Assembly: GCA_903925005.1 (NCBI GenBank)
Contig: CAIYDX010000219.1
Span: forward strand, 1-64,000
Source: an uncultured Geobacteraceae bacterium
GTDB taxonomy: Bacteria; Desulfobacterota; Desulfuromonadia; Geobacterales; Pseudopelobacteraceae
Length of the DNA stretch: 64,000 nucleotides
Reading direction: 5' to 3'
This document shows positions 30,631 to 39,390 of the stretch, in pieces; position 1 is the stretch's first letter; the number at the start of each line of letters is the position of its first letter. The notes beneath the pieces were generated by a model, which did no database searches, was not told the DNA's origin, and saw only the letters and a list, made by a program, of their open reading frames with translations. The position numbers and the translations under genes were made by a program.

Positions 30631-32026
30631 GTAAAGTTACCTCTTTGGCAAAATGCTTCTGCAGCCGGTGGATGGCTTTGTAAGATTCATCATGCAGAAC
30701 GGCCTCGGGGTTGCCTGGATCCACAGGATACACCGAAAGCCAGCTCTCTTTCCGCAATGCACCTTCAAATCCCGCCAGAGCTTCGTTCAACAGCAGATAA
30801 AGACGGTCATGAACACCATTGAACTCCCCGGCATCAAACCCTGGCATTTCCACATTCTTCTGCAGCAACTGTTCTCCAGCCATGTTGAACTGGCGATAAT
30901 CAAGCCGACATAATTCAGAACCGATCCGTGGAAACAGAAGCGATACCGCTTTTGAACTCTTGTCGGCGACAAGAGCCTTGGCCGCATCGAATGTCGGAGC
31001 GTCTTCCTTCAGGCCATAAAGCGCCGAGCAGAGCATATTGCTGACACAATTCCCATGCAGAAAACCGCGAGCGGAACGATCGGACGTTTCAAAATAAAAA
31101 CTGCGGTCATCGGGATGCTCAGCAAGCAGGGCGCCGCAAATCAGGCAGCGTTCCGCCAGACCTTCAAGCCGCGCCAGATATAATTCTTTCTTGTGGGCCT
31201 CTTTTTCAAGAAGCCAGGTGTGATACAGACATGCCCTGTTTTCCTTGGTTGCATCAACACTTCGGAGGATGTCGCGGGTTACTTCCATGAATTGGCTATG
31301 GACGTCGGTCCCACGGGCGTGGGTCAGGATCGGATATATTTTTCCATCGGGATTTGTATTGAGGCTTTCAACCTTCGGGCTCTTGGAAATAAATGTGTCC
31401 ATGCAACGATAACCTCGGTTGACGGCAATCGCTCTCAGGAGCGTTTTCTGATCCTTGAAAATCCCCTCGAATTTGATCCGCTCGTCTATGAGGCAGGGGA
31501 GCAGTGCCAATGATTTTTTGTCGATGCCGCGCTGGTCGAATAGCGCGAAGATGTTTTTACAATTTTCAAGACTTGGCAGATCCTTGACCGGGATGAGCAC
31601 CCGGTCGGCGGCATATAGCGCATTCTGGGTAAGGATGTTGAGGTCCGGCCTTGTATCTATAATGACGATACCGGAGATGCCTGATTCGGCAAGCATTCTG
31701 GTCAGGGTCATCGGCCCTTTGAAGCGTTCATGGATATCTCCAAGCTCGGTTGAAGAGCGGATATAGCCGACCCCATACTGGCCGGTCTGGACGACATTGA
31801 CTGCTTTCTCGCCCATCAAAAGGGCGTGGACATCGCAAGCTTCCTCATTACGCTTTTGTAGTTCGAACATTTTGTCAATGGTGAAGTGATTGTCAAAGGA
31901 AAATATGGTTACTGGCATATCTTCCCGCATCGCTTTCAGATAGATTGCCAGATTGGTTGCGAGGGTTGTCTTGCCGACCCCCCCTTTTTCGGAAGAGATA
32001 GTGATAGTGTAGGGATATGTACGCAT
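30623..32026 (-). CDS. ParA/MinD-like ATPase with uncharacterised Cys-containing C-terminal region
   Basis: 467 aa; SSEKGGVGKTTLATNLAIYL; C-terminal CLICGALLAEH...HGNCVSNMLC. Confidence 0.85.
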   Translation of the reverse strand: MRTYPYTITISSEKGGVGKTTLATNLAIYLKAMREDMPVTIFSFDNHFTIDKMFELQKRNEEACDVHALLMGEKAVNVVQTGQYGVGYIRSSTELGDIHERFKGPMTLTRMLAESGISGIVIIDTRPDLNILTQNALYAADRVLIPVKDLPSLENCKNIFALFDQRGIDKKSLALLPCLIDERIKFEGIFKDQKTLLRAIAVNRGYRCMDTFISKSPKVESLNTNPDGKIYPILTHARGTDVHSQFMEVTRDILRSVDATKENRACLYHTWLLEKEAHKKELYLARLEGLAERCLICGALLAEHPDDRSFYFETSDRSARGFLHGNCVSNMLCSALYGLKEDAPTFDAAKALVADKSSKAVSLLFPRIGSELCRLDYRQFNMAGEQLLQKNVEMPGFDAGEFNGVHDRLYLLLNEALAGFEGALRKESWLSVYPVDPGNPEAVLHDESYKAIHRLQKHFAKEVTLPI

Positions 32027-32229
32027 GAAGTCAGGTTACCGCCATAAGTAAATTTGGATCGATCTCAACTGCATCGGGAGAACGATAGTAGCCAATTTAC
32101 ATGGGCCGGTCAACCGTTTGCTTGGTGATGCCAATAAATGCCTACTCTCAAGGCATCGCTTGCATCCGGCACAAAGTTGTTTATAATCCAGCATCGTAGT
32201 ATGTAGTACATTCGGAACAGGAGAATTCG

Positions 32230-33423
32230 ATGCGCTTGACTCCCGCAACAGAGCTGGAATATCGCTGCAAAAAACTTCAGGAACAGATGCAGTACGACTC
32301 ACTGGATGCAATAATTATCGTCCAGAATGCCGACCTGTTTTATTTTACCGGTACTGTCCAGAGTGGCAACCTGTACATTCCTGCGGTCGGTCAGCCGCTT
32401 TTCATGGTACGCAAGGATGCCGGACGGGCCAGGATGGAGTGCGGGCTCAAGGAGGTGATACCCTTCAACTCGATAAAAGATATTCCATCTATTCTGACCA
32501 GTTACGGATACAGCGAACCGAAGCGGATCGGATTGGAGCTGGATGTTCTGCCGGTGAATTTCTATGAACGCTATCGATCGCTCTATCCGAAAGGACTGTT
32601 TGTTGATGCAACTCCACTGATTCGAAAAGTCAGAATGATCAAGTCGCATTATGAAATCCATCTTATGAAGGATGCCGCCGATCAGGTGGACATGGTCTAC
32701 CGCCGTGCCAGGGATATTATCCGCGTCGGCATGACCGATCTTGATGTGGCCGCCGAACTTGAATACATTGCCCGCAAGGATGGCCATCAGGGGCTGATAC
32801 GAATGAGGGGATTTAATTCCGATATCTGCTATGGCCAGATTTTTTCAGGCACAGATAGCGCAGTGCCGGCTTATTCAGATACACCGCTTGGGGGGATGGG
32901 TCTAAATCCATCTTTCGGCCAAGGCGCCGGCCTGAAGCTTATAGAACCTAATGAACCGGTTATTATCGATTTTGTCGGATGCGTGGACGGGTACCTGAGC
33001 GATCAGACCCGCGTGTTTTCGGTGGGAGAGTTGTCTGATCGGCTCATGAGAGCTTATGATGACATGTTGAAGGTCCAGACATTGATGATGCGGTCCGCTG
33101 AAATCGGACAGAGCTGGGGCGCTCTGTATGATATTTGTTTTAAATGTGCCGTGGATATGGGGTATGCCGACAATTTTATGGGGTCAAAAGGGTCGCAGGT
33201 TTCATTTATCGGTCATGGGCTTGGTGTGGAAATAGACGAATACCCGTTTATCGCTCGTGGGTTCAATAAGATGTCTCTGGAAATTGGAATGGTGTTTGCT
33301 TTTGAGCCTAAAGTCGTCTTTCCGGGGGAGGGAGCAATCGGCATTGAAAACACCTTTTATTTGAGTAATGAAGGGCTTAAGCGTCTTACTCACTCCAGCG
33401 ATGAACTGGTAATTTTAAACTGA
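32230..33423 (+). CDS. M24 family metallopeptidase (Xaa-Pro aminopeptidase-like)
   Basis: 397 aa; conserved metal-ligand segments IIDFVG, SDQTRVF, GHGLGVEIDE, FEPKV, GIENTFY. Confidence 0.93.
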   Translation: MRLTPATELEYRCKKLQEQMQYDSLDAIIIVQNADLFYFTGTVQSGNLYIPAVGQPLFMVRKDAGRARMECGLKEVIPFNSIKDIPSILTSYGYSEPKRIGLELDVLPVNFYERYRSLYPKGLFVDATPLIRKVRMIKSHYEIHLMKDAADQVDMVYRRARDIIRVGMTDLDVAAELEYIARKDGHQGLIRMRGFNSDICYGQIFSGTDSAVPAYSDTPLGGMGLNPSFGQGAGLKLIEPNEPVIIDFVGCVDGYLSDQTRVFSVGELSDRLMRAYDDMLKVQTLMMRSAEIGQSWGALYDICFKCAVDMGYADNFMGSKGSQVSFIGHGLGVEIDEYPFIARGFNKMSLEIGMVFAFEPKVVFPGEGAIGIENTFYLSNEGLKRLTHSSDELVILN

Positions 33424-33444
33424 TTTCCCCTCGTAAAAAAAATG

Positions 33445-33496
33445 TTGCATTTTCTGTATACGGTCGAGTATAACTGCCTTACAAAATCGTATACAG
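33445..33496 (+). promoter_or_regulatory. Putative gltA promoter (TTGCAT-18-TATAAC) with overlapping CTGTATAC/GTATACAG inverted repeat
   Basis: TTGCAT at 33445-33450, TATAAC at 33469-33474; CTGTATAC 33454-33461 and its reverse complement GTATACAG 33489-33496. Confidence 0.55.
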
Positions 33497-33611
33497 TATG
33501 CTAAATAAGAGTCCTGCTCCTCTCAGTAAGAAGTGATGGTTCAGATGTTTGAAAGCCGAAAGAGCTTTTTATCCGGGTTCACCCCCACACCACAAAAAGG
33601 AGATTAAAACC

Positions 33612-34937
33612 ATGGCCCTGAAAGACACACTCAAGCTGAAGATCGAGGAGCATCGTCCCCGTACCGCCAAGCTCGTCAAAGAATTTGGTCAAGTTGTTAT
33701 CGATAAAGTCACCATTGATCAGTGTATCGGTGGTGCTCGTGATATCCGTTCACTCGTAACAGATATCTCCTACCTGGATCCGCAGGAAGGGATACGTTTC
33801 CGCGGCAAGACCATTCCCGAGACTTTTGCGGCACTGCCTAAGGCTCCTGGTTCTGCCTATCCTACCGTTGAGTCCTTCTGGTACATGCTTCTTACAGGAG
33901 ACGTTCCGACTGATGCTCAGGTTTCTGAAGTTGTTTCAGAGTGGAAAACTCGTCAGGATGTTCCTCAGTATGTATTTGATGCCTTGCGCGCACTGCCGCG
34001 TGACAGTCATCCGATGGTCATGCTCTCCGTTGCCATGCTGACCCTGCAGAAAGACTCCAAGTTCGCCGGTTTTTACAACTCCGGTAAATTTAACAAAATG
34101 ACCGCCTGGGAATATGTCTATGAAGATGCCTGCGACATCGTTGCCCGTATCCCAGTTATTGCCGCCTTCATCTATAACCTGAAATATCGCGGCGACAAGC
34201 AGATCGCTATCGATCCGACCCTCGACATGGGGGCCAACTTTGCCCACATGATCGGCCAGAAAGAAGAGTACAAAGACGTTGCCCGCATGTACTTCATCCT
34301 TCATTCCGATCACGAGTCAGGTAACGTTTCGGCTCACACCACTCATCTGGTACACTCGGCTCTCTCTGATCCTTACTATGCTTACTCCGCTGGTCTGAAC
34401 GGCCTTGCCGGTCCTCTGCACGGTCTTGCCAATCAGGAAGTTCTTGACTGGACTCTCAAGTTCCAGGAAAAATACTGCAAAGATGTCGAGCCTACCGCAG
34501 AATTGATCAAAGCCGCTCTCTGGGACACTCTTAATGCCGGTCAGGTTATTCCTGGTTACGGTCATGCCGTTCTCCGTAAGACCGATCCCCGCTATTCCTC
34601 ACAGCGTGAGTTCTGCCTGAATACTGAGGGCCTCAAAGATTACCCGCTGTTCAAAGTTATCGCCATGATCTTTGAAGTTGCTCCAGGCGTTCTTACCGAG
34701 CACGGCAAAACCAAAAACCCATGGCCAAACGTTGACGCACAGTCCGGCGTTATCCAGATGTACTACGGTCTGACTGAGTTTGAATTCTACACCGTTTTGT
34801 TCGGTGTAGGCCGCGCACTCGGCTGCATGGCAAACATCACCTGGGACCGTGGCCTCGGCTACGCTCTTGAGCGTCCGAAATCAGTTACCACGCCAATGCT
34901 CGAAAAATGGGCTGCTGAAGGCGGCCGTCAGCTGTAG
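33612..34937 (+). CDS. gltA: Citrate synthase, eukaryotic-like type
   Basis: MALKDTLKLKIEEHRPRT...; LAGPLHGLANQEVL and GYGHAVLRKTDPRY catalytic segments. ATG 33612 behind AAGGAG. Confidence 0.95.
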   Translation: MALKDTLKLKIEEHRPRTAKLVKEFGQVVIDKVTIDQCIGGARDIRSLVTDISYLDPQEGIRFRGKTIPETFAALPKAPGSAYPTVESFWYMLLTGDVPTDAQVSEVVSEWKTRQDVPQYVFDALRALPRDSHPMVMLSVAMLTLQKDSKFAGFYNSGKFNKMTAWEYVYEDACDIVARIPVIAAFIYNLKYRGDKQIAIDPTLDMGANFAHMIGQKEEYKDVARMYFILHSDHESGNVSAHTTHLVHSALSDPYYAYSAGLNGLAGPLHGLANQEVLDWTLKFQEKYCKDVEPTAELIKAALWDTLNAGQVIPGYGHAVLRKTDPRYSSQREFCLNTEGLKDYPLFKVIAMIFEVAPGVLTEHGKTKNPWPNVDAQSGVIQMYYGLTEFEFYTVLFGVGRALGCMANITWDRGLGYALERPKSVTTPMLEKWAAEGGRQL

Positions 34938-34969
34938 TAATTTCCGGCTTACTGACCCGAACCACACGA

Positions 34970-34997
34970 GGGGATGCAGAAATGCATCCCCTTTTTT
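34970..34997 (+). terminator. Rho-independent terminator after gltA
   Basis: GGGGATGCA-gaaa-TGCATCCCC then TTTTTTATTTT. Confidence 0.9.
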
Positions 34998-35078
34998 ATT
35001 TTCCTGCTTGCAATATAAAATAAGTGCGGTATAAAAGACAATATCAGTCGTATTTAAATTATTTCAACAGGAGGCAAA

Positions 35079-35657
35079 ATGGCAGTTTCAATCAAGGGTA
35101 CCAAAACCGAGCAGAATCTGCTCAAATCTTTTGCCGGCGAAAGTCAGGCGCGCAATCGTTACACCTATTTTGCAGGTGTTGCCAAAAAAGAGGGTTTTGT
35201 TCAAATTGCCGATATTTTCGAAGAAACGGCCTGCCAGGAGAAGGAACATGCCAAACGTTTCTTTAAATTTTTAGAGGGGGGCGATCTGGAAATTACCGCC
35301 TGTTTCCCTGCTGGTAAAATCGGCACAACGGCAGAGAATCTTCTGGCAGCGGCCAACGGTGAGCGTGATGAGCACACGCATCTCTACCCAGGATTTGCGG
35401 CAATCGCCAAAGAAGAGGGGTTCCCGGCAATCGCGGCGGCCTGGACGGCTATATCGGTAGCCGAGAAACAGCATGAAAAGCGCTATCGCGACCTGCTGGC
35501 AAATATTGATGCCGGCCGAGTATTTACCAGAGATGGCGACGTTGTCTGGCGCTGCCGAAACTGTGGCTATCTTCACACCGGCAAGGAAGCGCCGGAAACC
35601 TGTATAGCCTGTTTGCATCCGAAGGCGCATTTTGAATTATTGGGCGAGAATTGGTAA
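35079..35657 (+). CDS. Rubrerythrin
   Basis: 192 aa; [31 protein letters not shown], rubredoxin-like CRNCGY...CIAC. Confidence 0.96.
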   Translation: MAVSIKGTKTEQNLLKSFAGESQARNRYTYFAGVAKKEGFVQIADIFEETACQEKEHAKRFFKFLEGGDLEITACFPAGKIGTTAENLLAAANGERDEHTHLYPGFAAIAKEEGFPAIAAAWTAISVAEKQHEKRYRDLLANIDAGRVFTRDGDVVWRCRNCGYLHTGKEAPETCIACLHPKAHFELLGENW

Positions 35658-35664
35658 TTACTTG

Positions 35665-35682
35665 AACCCCGTTGCGGGGGTT
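35665..35682. other. Intercistronic hairpin between rubrerythrin and desulfoferrodoxin
   Basis: AACCCC-gttgc-GGGGGTT. Confidence 0.5.
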
Positions 35683-35709
35683 ACTACATGGAAAAGGAGA
35701 AATATAACT

Positions 35710-36090
35710 ATGGCAAAATTACTTGAAGTCTACAAATGTGATCTGTGCGGCAATATTGTCGAGGTTATTCATGCGGGCGAGGGCGACCTGTCCTGTTGCG
35801 GCCAGGAGATGAAGCTGTTGTCGGAAAACACTGTTGACGCCGCCAAAGAGAAGCATGTCCCGGTTATTGAAGTCGGTAATGGTAACGTGAAAGTTACGAT
35901 CGGATCTGTTGCCCATCCGATGGAAGAAAAACATTATATCGAGTGGATCGAGCTGGTCGCCGACGGCAAGGCGTATCGTCAGTTCCTCAATCCTGGTGAT
36001 GCCCCGACCGCTACGTTTAACGTCACAGCAACAAAATTGTCCGCCCGTGAATTATGCAACCTGCATGGAGTTTGGTCGGCACAGAGCTGA
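35710..36090 (+). CDS. dfx: Desulfoferrodoxin (superoxide reductase)
   Basis: [34 protein letters not shown] desulforedoxin-like domain; HYIEWIEL and CNLHGVW centre II motifs. ATG 35710 within ORF 35632..36090. Confidence 0.95.
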   Translation: MAKLLEVYKCDLCGNIVEVIHAGEGDLSCCGQEMKLLSENTVDAAKEKHVPVIEVGNGNVKVTIGSVAHPMEEKHYIEWIELVADGKAYRQFLNPGDAPTATFNVTATKLSARELCNLHGVWSAQS

Positions 36091-36104
36091 TTTGTATACT
36101 TTGA

Positions 36105-36130
36105 GCGGGAACCTGATTACCGGTTCCCGC
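36105..36130. terminator. Hairpin downstream of desulfoferrodoxin gene
   Basis: GCGGGAACC...GGTTCCCGC perfect 9-bp stem; weak T tract. Confidence 0.6.
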
Positions 36131-36185
36131 CTATTTGACTGTTGAGCCCTTTACACAACTCTTCAGCTCATGTATCATCCCCTCC

Positions 36186-37334
36186 GTGAAACGCATTTTA
36201 TCCCTCTACATAATTCGGGAAATCTCCTCGCTCTTCCTGCTCGGCATTGTCATTTTTACTTTGGTTCTGCTGATGGGACGCTTGATCACCCTGACTGATC
36301 TTGTCGTGTCACATGGAGTCCCGCTGGCGGATGTCAGCAGAATGATCCTGTATCTGGTCCCTTCCTTTCTGGTGTTTACGATTCCAATGGCCTTTTTGCT
36401 GGCGGTACTGCTGGCTTTCGGGCGGCTTTCCGCCGATAACGAAATTGTTGTTCTCAAGGCCGGCGGCATAAGCCTTATTCAGATGTTGCCGCCGGTGATT
36501 ATTTGCGCGATTGTAGCGGTGCTGCTGGCCTTGGGGGCCAGTACCATCGGTGTGCCATGGGGCAACAGCGCCTTCAAAGAGCTCAGCCTTCAGGTGCTGA
36601 AACGGAACATAACAGCCACCATTCGCGAAAAGACGTTTTGGGATGATATACCGGGTGTTGTCATGTATACCGATCAGTATGACGAACAGAGTCACACGCT
36701 GAAAGGAATCGTCATTCACGATGGCCGCAATCCCGACCGGCCCATGACGATTTTTGCAGGAGACGGAATCATTGCCGGCGCGGAAGGCGGTCAGGCGCTG
36801 CTCTTGTCTCTGCATAATGGTTCCATTCATATAAAAGGAACCGGCGGCCTTTACCGGTTGGTTCATTTTGGTGAATACAGTATGACGGTCGGCGAAAAAG
36901 GGAACGGTACCGGAATATCCAGAAACGAGCCGGATATGTGGTTGTCCGAGCTGCAGAGTACTCTTGACGATCCGGGTACTTCGGCTAACAACCGTCTGAA
37001 AGCACTTGCTGAAATTCACAGTCGCTTTACCTTTCCGATCGCTTCGCTGGTTTTTGCAATCCTGGCGGTCCCGCTGGGACTACAGAACCGTCGTTCGGGT
37101 AAATCGGGTGGTTTTACCGTAAGTATCGCAATAATACTTGCCTATTACGTTCTTATGTCGGTTATGCGGACTCTGGCGGAGAAGGGGACTGCCCCCGCTG
37201 CCGTTGTGCTCTGGATTCCAAATTTGATCTTCTTTGCCATTGGTTGGTACTTTTTACGAATGGCATCACTGGAAAAGAGAATTCCACTTTTTCCGATGCG
37301 AAGATTTCTTGATTATTTCAGGAAGGCGACCTGA
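36186..37334 (+). CDS. lptF: LPS export permease LptF-like
   Basis: VKRILSLYIIREISSLFLLG..., YjgP/YjgQ-type; GTG start likely (ORF 36135..37334). Confidence 0.9.
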   Translation: MKRILSLYIIREISSLFLLGIVIFTLVLLMGRLITLTDLVVSHGVPLADVSRMILYLVPSFLVFTIPMAFLLAVLLAFGRLSADNEIVVLKAGGISLIQMLPPVIICAIVAVLLALGASTIGVPWGNSAFKELSLQVLKRNITATIREKTFWDDIPGVVMYTDQYDEQSHTLKGIVIHDGRNPDRPMTIFAGDGIIAGAEGGQALLLSLHNGSIHIKGTGGLYRLVHFGEYSMTVGEKGNGTGISRNEPDMWLSELQSTLDDPGTSANNRLKALAEIHSRFTFPIASLVFAILAVPLGLQNRRSGKSGGFTVSIAIILAYYVLMSVMRTLAEKGTAPAAVVLWIPNLIFFAIGWYFLRMASLEKRIPLFPMRRFLDYFRKAT

Positions 37335-37335
37335 T

Positions 37336-38415
37336 ATGGGTATCATCGACCGTTATATTGCCCGGACCTGGTTACGCCTGCTTCTGCTCTGTTTGAGCGG
37401 TTTTGTCGGGATTTATCTGGTTATCGATCTGATTGAAAACATTCCGCGCTTTCTGCGTGCCGGAGGGGCTGCGGGCGATATGCTGCAGTACTTTATCTGG
37501 AAATTTCCAGAAATGATAAGCCGGACCGCCACATTTTCGATTCTCATGGCTACGTTGCTGACACTTGGCACGCTTTCACGCGACAGCGAAATCATTGCCC
37601 TGCGCAGTTGCGGTGTCAGCTTGTTGAGAATATCGCTGCCGATGCTGGCTCTCGGGTTAATTGCCAGCATTCTGTTGTTGATCAATGCTGAACTGATTTT
37701 GCCACACAGTTATGCGCGCACTGAACTGCTGGTTCGGGTCAAGATCAAGAAAGAGGTTGACCACGCCGCGTTCAAACGGAACAACATCTGGTTCCGCTCC
37801 AAGTCAATGATCCTGAGGGCCCATCTATTTGAGCCGAAAACAAAAACATTAAGCGGTGTGGTTGTCTGGAACGTTGATGAAGCCATGAATCCGGTCAGCA
37901 GGATTGACGCCGTTTCGGCGGTCTATCGGGAAGGGGGCTGGCTGCTTAATTCCGCAACAACGAGGAATTTTCAGACTCCGGCCGGTTATGCGCCGCGGCA
38001 TGCGCAAACGATGCCGCTCGATCTAAACCTCAAAATAGAAGATTTGAAGGTTCTGGAAAGCGATGCCGATAACATGAGTATCCGTACGCTAAAAGAGTAT
38101 GCGGAAAATCTGAAGCGTGGCGGCTATCAGGCCTATCGTTACCTGACGTTGATGCATACCAAAATTGCTTCACCATTCGCGGCTCTGATAATGGTGCTGC
38201 TCGGAATTCCTTTTGCAATGCGAAACAGCCGCACCGGAAGCATTGCCATGGGGGTCGGCGCCAGCATCGGGATCGGTTTTGCTTATTTTGTTGTCAATGC
38301 GGTACTGCTCTCATATGGCCGAAGCGGTGTTTTGCCCCCTATGGTCGCTGCATGGGGCGCTAATGTTCTATTTATGATGAGCGGGATTTGGATGGCAATG
38401 ACGGTTAAATGCTAG
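37336..38415 (+). CDS. lptG: LPS export permease LptG-like
   Basis: MGIIDRYIARTWLRLLLLCLSGFVGIYLVIDLIEN..., follows lptF (within ORF 37234..38415). Confidence 0.9.
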   Translation: MGIIDRYIARTWLRLLLLCLSGFVGIYLVIDLIENIPRFLRAGGAAGDMLQYFIWKFPEMISRTATFSILMATLLTLGTLSRDSEIIALRSCGVSLLRISLPMLALGLIASILLLINAELILPHSYARTELLVRVKIKKEVDHAAFKRNNIWFRSKSMILRAHLFEPKTKTLSGVVVWNVDEAMNPVSRIDAVSAVYREGGWLLNSATTRNFQTPAGYAPRHAQTMPLDLNLKIEDLKVLESDADNMSIRTLKEYAENLKRGGYQAYRYLTLMHTKIASPFAALIMVLLGIPFAMRNSRTGSIAMGVGASIGIGFAYFVVNAVLLSYGRSGVLPPMVAAWGANVLFMMSGIWMAMTVKC

Positions 38416-38453
38416 GTCATAAAAATTGTGCCTAAATGGTCGGGAGTGTCTCT

Positions 38454-39380
38454 ATGCTGTTAAAATCCTTACGAACACTCATTATTGTTTGTTGCTTTTG
38501 CCTGGCATACGAAGAAGCGTCTGCCGCTGAACGTCCGACTCGTACAAAGAACGAGATAACTCCAAAATCTGTTCCGGCAGCAGCGTCAATCACTATACTC
38601 AGTATCATCCCGGCCCAGGCAGAACCAGGTGCGAAGGTGACGTTGTCCGGTTCAGGCTTCGGGGAAAACGCCGCCGTTTTTCTCGGCAGCGTTGAAGTTC
38701 AAATACGGGTTGTCAATGACAAACAGGTTGAATTCAATATACCGCAACAGCTTGAAGCAGGCCTGTACGCACTCTACCTGAAACGCTCCGACGGCATTAC
38801 CGGCAGATCCTATAATTTTACGGTACTTCCAGTGCGCCCGGAACTCAGCTCTCTGGAACCGGCAGTGATCAGCTCCTGTGCCGCAGGCAAGGAGCGCGAA
38901 GTGATTACCCGCGGTAAAAATTATCGCGAAACTTCAATGATCTTTTTTGATGGGGCTCTGCTTGCCGGCACCTTTATTTCTCAGGAGACCATCTCTTTCG
39001 CCGTCCCTGCCGTGTCTGGCGGGCTTCACCAAGTGTTGGTGAAAAACAATCCCGAAATCGGTTCCGTGCCCTTGAATCTCTTTATTGAAACCAGACCTGA
39101 AATTAGCCAGATATCGATAGGCGATGAACATGTAAGCTTCTATGAACTGATTATTTCCGGAAGAAACTTTCATCAGAATTCATCGATATATGTGGATGGC
39201 ACACAGATCGGCGGGCGCGGTGGGCAGGATATGGCCGAACGGGAAAAACTGATATATATCGACTGCAAAAAACTGATCTACCAGCGGCACCCCTATTCTC
39301 CGGTCAATAAGGATTTTCGCCTTCAGGTCGTCAATCCGGGAGGGGAGGGGAGCCAGGTCATCACGGTGTCGGCCCCGTGA
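38454..39380 (+). CDS. Secreted IPT/TIG domain protein
   Basis: Signal peptide; IPAQAEPGAKVTLSGSGFGENAAVFLGSVEVQIRVVNDKQVEFNIP TIG-like fold repeats. Start uncertain (38436 or 38454). Confidence 0.75.
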   Translation: MLLKSLRTLIIVCCFCLAYEEASAAERPTRTKNEITPKSVPAAASITILSIIPAQAEPGAKVTLSGSGFGENAAVFLGSVEVQIRVVNDKQVEFNIPQQLEAGLYALYLKRSDGITGRSYNFTVLPVRPELSSLEPAVISSCAAGKEREVITRGKNYRETSMIFFDGALLAGTFISQETISFAVPAVSGGLHQVLVKNNPEIGSVPLNLFIETRPEISQISIGDEHVSFYELIISGRNFHQNSSIYVDGTQIGGRGGQDMAEREKLIYIDCKKLIYQRHPYSPVNKDFRLQVVNPGGEGSQVITVSAP

Positions 39381-39390
39381 CCTCGGGTTA

